A stretch of DNA of 53,998 bases from an uncultured delta proteobacterium (GCA_903892415.1 CAITIQ010000008.1:1-53998), one strand, 5' to 3'; positions 40,121 to 49,502 are shown, counted from the first letter of the stretch. Numbers and translations: made by a program. Notes: generated by a model from the letters alone, not told the origin.

Positions 40121-41857
40121 ATGAGCTTCCATCCGACCGGGCGCAATGCCGATCGCACGTCAACGCAACCGCAAATCGCCCGGCTGCTCGCTTGGGGCCT
40201 CAGCAGCTTGCTGACGGTGGGCGCACTTTCAGCGGGTCTCGGTTCATGCAGCGTGATCGTGAACGGAGACCCTGAGTCGTGCACGGAAGACGCAGATTGC
40301 ATCAACCTTGAAGGTCGCACGCGCTGCGATACCGAGGCTGGGGTTTGTGCCTCGGCTGACCTGTGCGCGAGCAGCGCTGATTGTCCCGAAGACAGCTATT
40401 GCACGCCGATCGCGCCGCGGGTTTGCGCCCAGCTCAAGCGCCCAGCGGAGGATCCATGCAACATCTTGTTCTCCGGCAAATCGGAAGCAGATCCGAACGA
40501 GGGCGCCTTTCGCACCGACGGTGCTTTCGTGATCGGCTTGACGGCCCCCATCACCGGGGAAGATTCGTCCACCGGCATCGGCGTGCTCAACGGCGCGAAG
40601 CTAGCGATCGAAGAGCTCAACAACTCAGGTTCGCTCGTTGCACCGATCGTTTTGATCGGCTGCGATGACCTGGGCGACAGCGCCCAGGCTGCCGAGAACG
40701 GCCGCACGCTGGCTTCCCTTGGTGTGCAGGCGATCATCGGGCCGGCGTACTCCGGCCAGACTCTGCTCACCGCCAATGGCAGCAGCGATCCGCCGGAGAA
40801 CGGCACCGTCAAGAACAACGTCATGATCATCTCACCATCCGCAACGAGTCCTCTCGTTACCGGCATTCAGGACGTGAGCCCGCGCTGTATCGAGGAGTGC
40901 GAGGGCAACGCTGAGTGCGCGGCTGATTGCCCAGGGCTGGTTTGGCGCACCTCCCCCAGCGACACGATCCAAGCCGCTGGTATGGCCAAGTACTTCACCG
41001 AGCTCGAGCCGATCATTCGAGATCGCGGCGGAGAGGTTCGCACCAAGATCAAGGTGGCCGTGCTCTACAAGCCCGACCCTTACGGCCGTGAGCTGGAGAA
41101 GGCGCTGAAGAGCGTGCTCGAGTTCAACGGTGAGCCTGTCTTCTCGCAGTCGGCCGACTACCTCGCGGTGGAGTACTCCGATCCGGTGGACGTCGACACC
41201 GACTTTGCTGACGTACTCACCTTCAAGCCGGATGTCGTTTTCATTTTGGGAACCGGCGAGATCCAGACGGTGCTTCCTGCGATTGAGGCTGGCCTTGCCG
41301 CTCCCGTGGCAGATCGGCCGTACTACGTGCTTTCAGACGGCGGCCCCTCCGAGAATGTTGCGATCGCCAGCGAGAACTTTCGAGACCGTGTGCGGGGAAC
41401 TGTGCCTGGCACCAACGGTGCGATCTACAACCAGTTCCTCGGCAACTATACGCAACGCTTTGGGGTGAACGGCAACGTGTTCGGCTCCGCTGGCGCTTAC
41501 GACACGGTGTTCATGTTGATGTTCAGCGCCTCCCTGGTAGACGGACCTGCGCGAGCCGAGGATCTCGCCCGAGGCTTTCGCAAGCTCACCAGCGGTCTCT
41601 CGGTCGAGGTCGGCTCGACCTACTTCGGCGATGGGCTCAACGCGCTTGCTGCCGGTGATTCGATCGACTTCGTCGGTGCCTCGGGCGCGCTCGACTTCGA
41701 CAACGCCGACGAAGCTGCCTCCGACATCCAGGTTTGGTGCGTGACCGACTTCCCCGACATCAGCAACGCTGGGCGCTTCTTCAACGGCACCACCATGGAG
41801 GGAACCCCCGACCCGGGTGAATCCACGCCCGCTACCTTCCCCTGCCCATTCGAGTGA
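40121..41857 (+). CDS. Leu/Ile/Val-type periplasmic-binding lipoprotein
   Basis: The 578-residue product has a long signal peptide ending LGSC (Cys43), a Cys-rich segment ('CTEDADCINLEGRTRC', 'CASSADCPEDSYC') and then a type I periplasmic-binding fold ('VIGLTAPITGEDSSTGIGVLNGAKLAIEELNN', read in two halves, and 'VQAIIGPAYSGQT'). Such receptors bind amino acids, amides or other small ligands for ABC uptake or signalling. No permease or ATPase gene is nearby, so the partner is unknown. The start is ATG 40121 with GGGG eight bases upstream. Confidence 0.87.
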   Translation: MSFHPTGRNADRTSTQPQIARLLAWGLSSLLTVGALSAGLGSCSVIVNGDPESCTEDADCINLEGRTRCDTEAGVCASADLCASSADCPEDSYCTPIAPRVCAQLKRPAEDPCNILFSGKSEADPNEGAFRTDGAFVIGLTAPITGEDSSTGIGVLNGAKLAIEELNNSGSLVAPIVLIGCDDLGDSAQAAENGRTLASLGVQAIIGPAYSGQTLLTANGSSDPPENGTVKNNVMIISPSATSPLVTGIQDVSPRCIEECEGNAECAADCPGLVWRTSPSDTIQAAGMAKYFTELEPIIRDRGGEVRTKIKVAVLYKPDPYGRELEKALKSVLEFNGEPVFSQSADYLAVEYSDPVDVDTDFADVLTFKPDVVFILGTGEIQTVLPAIEAGLAAPVADRPYYVLSDGGPSENVAIASENFRDRVRGTVPGTNGAIYNQFLGNYTQRFGVNGNVFGSAGAYDTVFMLMFSASLVDGPARAEDLARGFRKLTSGLSVEVGSTYFGDGLNALAAGDSIDFVGASGALDFDNADEAASDIQVWCVTDFPDISNAGRFFNGTTMEGTPDPGESTPATFPCPFE

Positions 41858-41861
41858 GCGC

Positions 41862-41889
41862 GGCTGGGCGGCTCTCGGGCCGCCCAACC
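41862..41889. terminator. Bidirectional hairpin between convergent genes
   Basis: TGGGCGGC (41865-41872) and GCCGCCCA (41879-41886) form a perfect stem, extended by GG/CC beyond one mismatch. It lies in the 49-bp gap between the binding lipoprotein and the DUF1552 gene. No T-run is present on either side. Confidence 0.55.
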
Positions 41890-41906
41890 GTCCGTGTGCA
41901 GGACGA

Positions 41907-43262
41907 TCAGGCTAGGAAGCCGGACACGGCCTCGGTCGTCTCGCCGCCATTGAAGCCGAAGCTCGGCGTCTCGATGCCGAGGGCTCGCAGCAGCGTGACG
42001 TGCACCTTGCTGATGTTCCCGCCGACCTCTCGCGTATGCACGCCTCGACGTAGTGCCCCGTTGCAACCTCCGACGATCAAGGTGGGCATCTCGCTCACGC
42101 TGTGTTTGAAGCCCTCACCGTACTCCGAAAGGCCGAAGATGGCCGAGCGGTCCAAGAGCGTCGCGCCCTCGGTATCCACCAGCCCATCGAGCTTGGAGAG
42201 CATCGCTGCGAAAGCCTGCATTTGATAGAGGTGCACGGCGCGCGCGTTCGCCCACTCCCCGTTGTGCACGGTGGTGTGAAAGTCGTTGGCGACGTTGAGG
42301 TTGGAGAATACGTGGGTGGTCGCTGGCGAGGTGAGCATGAAGGAGAAGGCGCGGGTGAGGTTGCAGGCCAGCGCATGACCGAGCAAATCTCCCATCAAGC
42401 CGGCCTTCGCGATCAGCTCGTCGGTGGGGCTCGGAACGCCAGGGTCTTCGCAAGCTACCTGCGTAAGCTCGAGCCGATGTTGCACCGCGTTCAGGTGGTC
42501 GAGGTGGCTCTCGAGGCGTTCACGATCCTTCGAGCCGAGCCGCAGCTTGAGGCTGTTCGCATCGTCTTTCACCGCGTCGAGCAGCGATGCTCGGCGGGCC
42601 AGTAGGTCCACGTCAGCCGGCACCGAGAACAGCAAGTTGTAGAGCTGAACCGGATCCATGATCGGCAGGTTCATGCTGTCGGGGCCGTTGTACGAAATGG
42701 CGTTCCAATGCCCGTAGTCGTGGAAGCGCGCCGGGCTCACGCCGAGCACGAGGGAGCTGTATTTGGGTGCGTCGGATTTGTAGAAGTCCAGGTGCTTCGC
42801 CACGTATTGATCGAGCGTTGGTCGCAGCGCCGTCAGCGTGTGGCTCGGATGATCAAAGCCCTCCGGGCGAATGCGGTCCCCAGTGAGCGAGACCATGAAG
42901 CCGCGCATGTGACCGTCTTCTTGCCCCGGCGGACTCGTCGGCACCTCGGTGTGCGGCGTGAGGCCGGTAGCGACGCTGGGCATGTACGGGGCGAGCGGCG
43001 CCAAGAGCTCTGACGGTGTGAAGTTCGCGCCGGTGGAGCTGGGCGTCCACAAGTCTGTGCCGTTTGCTTGCTCGGGGCCGTGGCCCGCATGCCAGGGAAG
43101 GCCGCCTCCCCAAAAGAAGACGCCGAAGATCGGCGGCAGCGTAGCGGCACTGGCCGTTTTCGGCTCGCGCATCGCCTCGAGCGCTGGCAACGCCAGCCCG
43201 ACCGAGAGTGAGCCAGCCATGCCTCGAAGCAGCGTGCGACGTGAGAGCGGTTTGATCTTCAT
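41907..43262 (-). CDS. DUF1552 secreted protein (Tat signal)
   Basis: From ATG 43262 the product is 451 residues; GTG 43268 is in frame but sits too close to the AGGAGG that suits the ATG. A twin-arginine signal (SRRTLLRG) leads into the DUF1552 domain, an alkaline-phosphatase/sulfatase-like fold ('IFGVFFWGGGLPWH', 'VFSNLNVANDFHTTVH', 'RSAIFGLSEYGEG'). Function is unknown, but the family nearly always pairs with DUF1592 proteins, as here, where the partner gene ends two bases upstream. Confidence 0.9.
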   Translation of the reverse strand: MKIKPLSRRTLLRGMAGSLSVGLALPALEAMREPKTASAATLPPIFGVFFWGGGLPWHAGHGPEQANGTDLWTPSSTGANFTPSELLAPLAPYMPSVATGLTPHTEVPTSPPGQEDGHMRGFMVSLTGDRIRPEGFDHPSHTLTALRPTLDQYVAKHLDFYKSDAPKYSSLVLGVSPARFHDYGHWNAISYNGPDSMNLPIMDPVQLYNLLFSVPADVDLLARRASLLDAVKDDANSLKLRLGSKDRERLESHLDHLNAVQHRLELTQVACEDPGVPSPTDELIAKAGLMGDLLGHALACNLTRAFSFMLTSPATTHVFSNLNVANDFHTTVHNGEWANARAVHLYQMQAFAAMLSKLDGLVDTEGATLLDRSAIFGLSEYGEGFKHSVSEMPTLIVGGCNGALRRGVHTREVGGNISKVHVTLLRALGIETPSFGFNGGETTEAVSGFLA

Positions 43263-43264
43263 GT

Positions 43265-44956
43265 TCACTCGCCTCCTTCTTCGGCCACGGTGCGGAAGCT
43301 CTCGTGCGTTACGAACGAGAGCAGCAGCGAACGGAAGTCGTACCCCTCTTCTTGCAGCGCTGAATCAAGCTCCAAAATGGCCGGCTCCTCGCCGTCGGTC
43401 TCCAAGCGCCCCATCGTGTGACGGTAGAGCTGACGCACGATGCAGCTGCTGAGCTCGGGGCGCTTCTCGATTTCGAGAGCGAGTTCTTTTGCGCCCTGTA
43501 GCGGTTTGCCATCGAGGTCGCCGGACGCATCGATCGGCAGACCCGAGGTCTCGGTCATACGAAAGACGCCGATGTTGTCGAAGTTCTCAAACAAAAAGCC
43601 CGGTGGATCCATGAAGGAGTGACAAGCGGCGCACTGCGGATTGGCCAAGTGAGCCTCGAGTTGTTCACGCAGCGTGAGCGGCCCTTCGGGACCGGGTTCT
43701 GGTAGCTCGGTCACCACGTCGGGCGGTGGCGGTTGCACCTCTTGGCAAAGTAACCGCTCGCGAATGTACTTTCCACGCAAGGTCGGCGAGGTCTGAACCT
43801 GGTGGGCGTTGACGGTGAGGAAGGCTCCCAGCGTGAGGATGCCGGCGCGCGGACCGTCTTCGGGGAGCATCACCTCGACGAAGGTGTCCTCGGTCGCCCC
43901 TGGAGCTTCCAAGCCGTAGAGCGCCGCGAGCTCCGAGTTGATGAACGTCTTGCGTGTGCTGAACAGCGTGCGGAAGTCGGCGCGCTGCTTCATCACGATG
44001 TCCTCGACGATCAGCTCCACCTCCTTGCGCATGGCCCAGGTCATACCGTCGGTGAAGAGTGGATAGAGTTCGGGGTTCCGGGTGATGCCGTCGATGCGAT
44101 TGAGGTTCAAATACTGAGCGAAGAAAGCCTGCACGGTGTCGGAGGCGCGCTCGTCGTTGAGCATCCGCTTGGCCTCTTGCGCAATCCCCTCGGGCGTATC
44201 GAGCGCGCCCTCGGCGGCCCGTTCCAGGAGCTCGTCGTCCGGCGTGCGATCCCAAAGCAAGAAGGAGAGCCTGCTCGCGACCTCGTAACCGTTCAGTCGA
44301 CGAAGCCCGGGGTTCTCGGCGTCGGGCTCGCCGAGCTCGACGCGATAAAGGAAGTTCGGCGATTGCAAGATGCCGCTCGTCGCGAGGCGCAAGCTCTCCC
44401 ACGGCTGCGCAGAGATCGTCGCAGCGACGCCCGTCCACTTCGCTAGCTCACTGCTGCTCAGCGGGCGGCGAAACGCCCTTCGGCCGAATGCTGCGATGAA
44501 GTCTTGAGCGCAGGTATCTCCAGGCGAGAGCGTCTCACAACCAACCAGCGCGACGCGGCGACCCGGCTCTTGGAACAGGTAGCTCGTGATCGCTTCAGCG
44601 CTCTCTTCGTATTGCTGAACGCCGAACTCCGACACCGTCGTCGTGGTCGCACCGACCGAGTAAAACAGGTACGGGTTGGTGTCCTGCTCGAGCGGTAACA
44701 CCGGCAGATCCCCGCCCAAGAGCTGCGCCACGCTCTTGCGATATTGCGCCTCGGTCAGACGCGGAAAGACCGCGGTTGCAGCCTCGTATTCGGGGTTGGG
44801 TCCCGGCGGCTTGGGGCCCTGTCCGGTCGCGCCGTCCTCGCCACTCTCGTTGCCAATCAGCCCCTGACAGGAGATCGAGCTGGCGGCTGCGAGCAGGGAC
44901 AGCGCTATCGCGCCGGCTGCCGAGAGCATCGAACCGAGCTGAGTACGCTTGCGCAT
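43265..44956 (-). CDS. DUF1592/DUF1588/DUF1585 lipoprotein with CxxCH
   Basis: From ATG 44956 the product is 563 residues with a lipoprotein signal (SISC, Cys30). Blocks of the planctomycete/myxobacterial set are clear: DUF1587-like start 'FPRLTEAQYRKSVAQLL', DUF1592 'LNGYEVASRLSFLLWDRTPDD', DUF1588 with 'CAACHSFMDPPGFLFENFD' (Cys442, Cys445, His446), and DUF1585 'LSSCIVRQLYRHTMGR'. The CxxCH may bind haem or metal. It forms a two-gene unit with DUF1552. Confidence 0.9.
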   Translation of the reverse strand: MRKRTQLGSMLSAAGAIALSLLAAASSISCQGLIGNESGEDGATGQGPKPPGPNPEYEAATAVFPRLTEAQYRKSVAQLLGGDLPVLPLEQDTNPYLFYSVGATTTTVSEFGVQQYEESAEAITSYLFQEPGRRVALVGCETLSPGDTCAQDFIAAFGRRAFRRPLSSSELAKWTGVAATISAQPWESLRLATSGILQSPNFLYRVELGEPDAENPGLRRLNGYEVASRLSFLLWDRTPDDELLERAAEGALDTPEGIAQEAKRMLNDERASDTVQAFFAQYLNLNRIDGITRNPELYPLFTDGMTWAMRKEVELIVEDIVMKQRADFRTLFSTRKTFINSELAALYGLEAPGATEDTFVEVMLPEDGPRAGILTLGAFLTVNAHQVQTSPTLRGKYIRERLLCQEVQPPPPDVVTELPEPGPEGPLTLREQLEAHLANPQCAACHSFMDPPGFLFENFDNIGVFRMTETSGLPIDASGDLDGKPLQGAKELALEIEKRPELSSCIVRQLYRHTMGRLETDGEEPAILELDSALQEEGYDFRSLLLSFVTHESFRTVAEEGGE

Positions 44957-45162
44957 CCGCAAATGCTCACACGATATGGACCTCGGCGTCACCGATTTGA
45001 CAGCCTTCGCTGCCCTTTTTTGCGCTGGGTGAGTGGTTCTTTCACCACCCGCCGGCTTTGACTTTGCGTGGAGCTTTCTCGCAATTCGCTCGACCCGCGT
45101 GAACCGCATTTTGTGGGCACACGCAGCTTGCAACCGAGCACCCGGCCGCGTCTCATGAGAGC

Positions 45163-46194
45163 GTGGACCGAAAGCGCTGGCTACCGCTCGTGAGCCTGAT
45201 TCTTGGAGCCTCCGCCTTGCCCCAAGCTGCGTCGGCTGCGTTGCCCGTGGGCTACGTGGATGCAGTCGGTTGCGACACGATCGCGGGCTGGGCCCAAGAT
45301 CCCGACGAGCCTGAAAAGTCGATCGACGTTCACGTCTACTTCGGTGGTCCAGCGGGCAGCGGCGCGCCGGCGATCGCGCTCAACGCTAACGTGCACCGCG
45401 AGGATCTATGCACCGCCATCGGTTCGTGCCTTCACGGCTACTATCAACCCACGCCCTACTCGCTGCTCGATGGCGTGGCCCGACCGATGCACGTCTACGC
45501 GATCGACTCGATGGGCGGCCCCAATCCCGAGCTCGGTAGCTCGCCGCAAAACCTCGCTTGTGTTCCAGTGCTCACGGGCAACCTTCGCCGCGTGTTTGGC
45601 GCGTCCACCTACGACAACTGGTCGTTCGATCCAAATTGGGATCTCGTGCCGGGCACGCCGCCTTCCGCGGCGGAGCTCGCCGCTGGCGCTGATTGGCCGA
45701 GTGAACCACGGCTCGTCAAAGGCTCGCTCGAGACGGTCTATTTGCTCGATGACGTTGCCTGGGTGAAGCGGCCCATTGCGCCGACGGTGATGGCCGCTTG
45801 GCATCTGAGCGCGACGCCCGTCGAGGCGATCGCTGATGAAGAACTCGCTCTATGGACCGAGGGCACGCCCTTGCGCCCAAGGCCGATGTTGGTGATCTCC
45901 GGCGCCTTGCAGCTCGTCGATGACGTGCAGCCGCAAGGTACTCCGCTACCGAATGATGGTGGTGGCGGAAGCGCCGAAGGCAGCGGTGGTTTCTCCAATA
46001 CTGGCGGCATGGGTGGCGAAGCCAGTAGCAGCGGGAGTGGCGCTGCGGAGGCCGGTTCTGGCGGTGAAAATGTCGAACCAGCAGCGTCGTCTTCGGGCTG
46101 TTCTTCGTCAGCCGATACTCAGGCTGCGCACGGCCGCGCGAGCTGGCTGCTGCTTGCGTTGGGGCTGACCGTCGCTTTGCGCAAACGGCGCTAG
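45163..46194 (+). CDS. Exported protein with MYXO-CTERM-like sorting signal
   Basis: The 343-residue product starts at GTG 45163. A cleavable signal peptide (to about 26) is followed by an Ig-like domain that opens 'VDAVGCDTIAGWAQDPDEP', a form frequent in secreted bacterial proteins. A Gly/Ser-rich stalk (about 265-305) leads to a C-terminal Ser-rich Cys motif, a Leu-rich helix and RKRR, the tripartite MYXO-CTERM pattern processed by myxosortase for surface anchoring. Its stop shares bases with the convergent haem lipoprotein gene. Confidence 0.82.
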   Translation: MDRKRWLPLVSLILGASALPQAASAALPVGYVDAVGCDTIAGWAQDPDEPEKSIDVHVYFGGPAGSGAPAIALNANVHREDLCTAIGSCLHGYYQPTPYSLLDGVARPMHVYAIDSMGGPNPELGSSPQNLACVPVLTGNLRRVFGASTYDNWSFDPNWDLVPGTPPSAAELAAGADWPSEPRLVKGSLETVYLLDDVAWVKRPIAPTVMAAWHLSATPVEAIADEELALWTEGTPLRPRPMLVISGALQLVDDVQPQGTPLPNDGGGGSAEGSGGFSNTGGMGGEASSSGSGAAEAGSGGENVEPAASSSGCSSSADTQAAHGRASWLLLALGLTVALRKRR

Positions 46195-46565
46195 GGAGCA
46201 CCGCAAGCGAGCCACTCGCCGAGTGCCTCACGGGTCGCTAGGTCGGGATCGACAGGGCCTGGTGGCATCGAGACGTTCTCGCCCGCCGACCGTTCGTAGA
46301 TGCGATCGGACCACTCACGCACCGCCTCCAGATCATCGAAGCTGATGTGTGTGGGCGCTCCTCGGCGTTCCTTCGCCTCACTCGCGTGGCAGGTCTGACA
46401 CTCCGAACCGATGAAGTCGCGACCGAAGTTCTCGTAGCTGAGCGTGGTCCCGCCTTCGGGACAAATCGCTTCATCCCACGCATCCTCGGCTTCACAGCCT
46501 TGGAGAATTAGTGCGCAGACCAGCGCCTGCGTTACGCCGTAGGAGGATGTCTGCGCCCTCGTCAC
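46191..46565 (-). CDS. Small c-type haem (CxxCH) lipoprotein
   Basis: The 124-residue product starts at GTG 46565 and has a signal peptide ending LQGC (Cys24). A single haem-binding motif is present (Cys56-x2-Cys59-His60, 'CQTCHASE'), with 'VSMPPGPVDPDLATREALGEWLACG' resembling the Met-containing C-terminal half of the c-type domains common in myxobacteria. Its start overlaps the stop of the outer-membrane-like gene (GTGA), so the two are coupled. Confidence 0.83.
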   Translation of the reverse strand: MTRAQTSSYGVTQALVCALILQGCEAEDAWDEAICPEGGTTLSYENFGRDFIGSECQTCHASEAKERRGAPTHISFDDLEAVREWSDRIYERSAGENVSMPPGPVDPDLATREALGEWLACGAP

Positions 46566-47128
46566 AAACCCACCTGAACGCCGATGCCCAGCCCGCCGCC
46601 GCCGTACACCACCGGCCCTCGGTCATCGGGGAAGGCGTCAACATAACCTTCGGCCTGCGCGACGAAGGACGTCTTGTCGATGGTCGCGAAGGTCAAACTC
46701 GCGCCCAGCGCGCCCTCCACCCCGAAGCGGTGCCGAATGCCATCGCCGACGCCCATCACATGTCCGAAGGCGTCATGGCCCATCGCGTCCACAGGCGTTT
46801 CGTGTTGATGCAGCGCTGTGACGCGCAAGTAAGGCGTGAACGGCGCGATCGGCAGCGCGAGCTTCACGCCCAAACCAAGCACCGCCAACAGGCGCTCATC
46901 CACCGCGCTGTAGCCAATCCGGCCAAGCAACTCCGGACTCACGATATCGAGGAACTCGAAGCCCACATGCAACGCGCCTTGAACGTGCGGGTCGTCCTCC
47001 CAACCACTCGCCCCGCCTGCGAGCGTCCCCTCGGCGTAGAAGTCGGTAGCGCGCGCAGTCTGCGGCAGAAGGCACAAAGCGAGGGATGAAGCGGCGAACG
47101 CCGAACGAATGAGGTCACGCGAGATCAT
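46562..47128 (-). CDS. Predicted outer-membrane beta-barrel-like protein
   Basis: From ATG 47128 the product is 188 residues with a cleavable signal peptide (to about 27, ending ARA). The rest has alternating hydrophobic strands rich in Gly and aromatic residues, ending in 'GGGLGIGVQVGL', consistent with a small barrel. The final residue is Leu, not the Phe typical of BAM substrates. Function is unknown; it is translated in series with the haem lipoprotein. Confidence 0.7.
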   Translation of the reverse strand: MISRDLIRSAFAASSLALCLLPQTARATDFYAEGTLAGGASGWEDDPHVQGALHVGFEFLDIVSPELLGRIGYSAVDERLLAVLGLGVKLALPIAPFTPYLRVTALHQHETPVDAMGHDAFGHVMGVGDGIRHRFGVEGALGASLTFATIDKTSFVAQAEGYVDAFPDDRGPVVYGGGGLGIGVQVGL

Positions 47129-47219
47129 GCGTGATTGGTGGCGCGCAACTCTCGTCGCATGCGACGAAACCCTGCTCACAGCGCGTCGGAAAGCTGCGCG
47201 CCGTGCTCCGCGCCTCCTG

Positions 47220-47903
47220 TCACTCGACGACGCGAGCGAGATACGCCTTCACGTTGAGCTTGAGCTCTTCGATGACCCTCTCAGCCAAAGCAGCAGGGCT
47301 GCGGGCTGCAACGAACAGCATGCAGCCCACCATGTCGATGGTGAAGCGCGCGACCAACTCACGGCGCGCGCGCGGCAGCTTGGGTGCCCGCGTCGCGATC
47401 AGTTGCGACAGCACTTCGGCGCTCTTTTCGTTCATTGCTTCCGCGAGCTCGATCAGTTCGCGCGAGAGAAAGCCATTCAGCCACACAGCTCGCAGCCCAT
47501 CGCCTTGGCGCATGAAGGACCACACTCCCTCCAGCGCGTAGTCGACTAGCTCGTCCACGCTCATGCCGGGCTGTGCTTCGAAGATCAGCTTGGCGAAGTA
47601 ATCGCGTGAGTCCGACTCATAGCGCTCGGCCACCGAGCGAAAAAGCGCGCGTTTGTCGGGGAAAAATTGATAGACGCTGCCGATGCTGGTGCCGGCGCGA
47701 TCGGCGATCTTCTCCATGGTCGCCGCGTCGTAGCCCTCGTCGGCGAACTCCTTCTCACCCGCCGCAAGGATGCGCTCGAGCCGCAGCCGAGAGCGCTCCT
47801 GGAGCGGCTTCTTGCGTAGCGGGTTGGCCGGCTCGGCACGCACCGCACTAGCAGCGACTTTGGCCGCAGGCTTCGGACTTCGTTTAGGTTTGGCCGTGGC
47901 CAT
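47220..47903 (-). CDS. TetR-family transcriptional regulator
   Basis: From ATG 47903 the product is 227 residues; the GTG 47921 start is less likely. A basic N-terminal tail precedes the TetR helix-turn-helix ('ERILAAGEKEFADEGYDAATMEKIADRAGTS', split at its turn, then 'IGSVYQFFPDKRALF'). The remainder is the helical ligand domain. It is divergent from the P450 gene, and the gap contains two identical-pattern palindromes, so it probably represses the P450 and itself until an inducer binds. Confidence 0.92.
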   Translation of the reverse strand: MATAKPKRSPKPAAKVAASAVRAEPANPLRKKPLQERSRLRLERILAAGEKEFADEGYDAATMEKIADRAGTSIGSVYQFFPDKRALFRSVAERYESDSRDYFAKLIFEAQPGMSVDELVDYALEGVWSFMRQGDGLRAVWLNGFLSRELIELAEAMNEKSAEVLSQLIATRAPKLPRARRELVARFTIDMVGCMLFVAARSPAALAERVIEELKLNVKAYLARVVE

Positions 47904-47970
47904 GATTGCGAGAGTTACCACGGGGGCCCGAGCGCTCTACAAGCAGCTGCCGAAAGTGCTTGCGATAATG

Positions 47971-47984
47971 TGAGGACTGCCTCA
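47971..47984. promoter_or_regulatory. Palindromic operator 1 (TetR/P450 gap)
   Basis: TGAGGACTGCCTCA is a TGAGG-N4-CCTCA palindrome followed by TCTTT. It lies 67 bp upstream of the regulator start and 46 bp upstream of the P450 start. Confidence 0.75.
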
Positions 47985-47997
47985 TCTTTGCGAAACG

Positions 47998-48011
47998 TGA
48001 GGTGGTCCTCA
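47998..48011. promoter_or_regulatory. Palindromic operator 2 (TetR/P450 gap)
   Basis: TGAGGTGGTCCTCA repeats the TGAGG-N4-CCTCA pattern and the following TCTTT. Centres of the two sites are 27 bp apart, and it ends 19 bp before the P450 start codon. Confidence 0.75.
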
Positions 48012-48030
48012 TCTTTTAGAAAGGCCAGCG

Positions 48031-49458
48031 ATGCTCAACGATCTCTCGAATGCTCCCCGCGAAGTCGCCGCTGTCGCTGAGCCGCCGGCCGCAACGTCGA
48101 AGTCGGGCGCCCCACCGCGTCGGCTGAAGCCGATCCCAGGGCACTTCTTGCTCGGTTCGACCGTGGAGGCCTGGCGGGATCCGCTGAAGCTCTTCGCTCG
48201 CACGGTGCGAGGAGAAGACATCGTTCGCTACAAGTTCTTCTACCTCGACTACTTCTTGGTCAATGAGCCCAGCGCGATTCAGCACGTGCTGGTCAGCAAT
48301 GCGGCCAACTACAAGAAGAGCCGCAACTACGCGGGGCTGAAGGTCGTACTTGGAGAAGGGCTGCTCACCAGCGAGGGGGAGCATTGGCGTCGCCAGCGCA
48401 AGTTGTCGCAGCCGGCCTTCCATCGAGACAAGCTGCGTGGCTTCGCAACCACGATGGCCAAGTGCACCGCCCAGGCGATGGATCGTTGGGCGCAGGAGCG
48501 CATGAACCAGCCCTTCGATCTGCATGAGGAAATGATGCGGCTCACCTTTCGCATCGTGGGGCTCACGCTCCTCAGTCGCGACTTCGATGGAGACGCCAAG
48601 CTTGCCGGTGAAGCGCTCAACGTCGCGCTCGAGTGGGCGAATGAGTACGCCGAGGCCGTGGTGCGCCTGCCACCCTGGGTGCCCACCGCGCGCAATCGCC
48701 GGTTCAATCGCGCCAAACAGCAGCTGGATGAGTTGGTGCAGCGCGTGATCAGCGAGCGCAGGGCTTCCAGCCAGTCGTTCGATGATCTGTTGGGCATGCT
48801 GATGGCCGCGCGCGAGGAAGGCACCGAAGCGCGGATGAGCGACGAGGAGCTACGTCATGAGCTGCTCACGCTGGTCCTAGCCGGGCACGAGACCACCGCC
48901 AATGCGCTCACCTTCACGTTGTATCTGCTCTCCCGTCACCCCGAGGTGCGTGCTCGCGTCGAGGCGGAAGTGGACTCGGTGCTGGCCGGCCGCGAGGCGA
49001 CCCTCGACGACCTCAAGAACCTCGATACCGTGCGTTGTGTCGCTGAAGAGGGTCTGCGGCTCTTTCCTCCCGCATGGATCTTCGAGCGAGAGGCGCTGGC
49101 GGAGGATGTGGTTGCTGGCGTGCACATCCCCAAAGGCGCCATCGTCGGAGTGAGCCCGTACGCGCTCCATCGTCGCGAACAGCCGTTTCACGATGCCGCC
49201 ACCTTCGACCCGGAGCGCATGCGCAAGAAGGCCGGCGCCGCACCTTACGGCAAGTACGACTATCTGCCTTTTGGTGGCGGTCCGCGGATGTGCATCGGCA
49301 ACGCCTTCGCGATGATGGAATTGACGATCTTGCTGGCGATGACGGTGGCGCGTTTTCGGGTGGACCTGGCACCAGGCTTCGAACTCGAGCTCGACCCAGC
49401 CACCACGCTGCGGCCGAAACACGGTGTTCACGTCACGCTCACGCAGCGCTCTCGTTAG
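48031..49458 (+). CDS. Cytochrome P450
   Basis: The 475-residue P450 has the I-helix oxygen motif 'AGHETT' (284-289), ExxR (Glu340-Arg343) and the haem-thiolate loop 'FGGGPRMCIG' with Cys421. No signal or membrane anchor is seen, so it is a soluble bacterial enzyme; overall form is like CYP4/CYP102-type fatty-acid hydroxylases. A redox partner is not encoded nearby. Control by the divergent TetR gene suggests an inducible role in metabolism of a lipid or foreign compound. Confidence 0.94.
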   Translation: MLNDLSNAPREVAAVAEPPAATSKSGAPPRRLKPIPGHFLLGSTVEAWRDPLKLFARTVRGEDIVRYKFFYLDYFLVNEPSAIQHVLVSNAANYKKSRNYAGLKVVLGEGLLTSEGEHWRRQRKLSQPAFHRDKLRGFATTMAKCTAQAMDRWAQERMNQPFDLHEEMMRLTFRIVGLTLLSRDFDGDAKLAGEALNVALEWANEYAEAVVRLPPWVPTARNRRFNRAKQQLDELVQRVISERRASSQSFDDLLGMLMAAREEGTEARMSDEELRHELLTLVLAGHETTANALTFTLYLLSRHPEVRARVEAEVDSVLAGREATLDDLKNLDTVRCVAEEGLRLFPPAWIFEREALAEDVVAGVHIPKGAIVGVSPYALHRREQPFHDAATFDPERMRKKAGAAPYGKYDYLPFGGGPRMCIGNAFAMMELTILLAMTVARFRVDLAPGFELELDPATTLRPKHGVHVTLTQRSR

Positions 49459-49502
49459 AGGAGCCGGTCATCGAGCTCGCGATCGTGTAGACTGCGTCGC
49501 CC

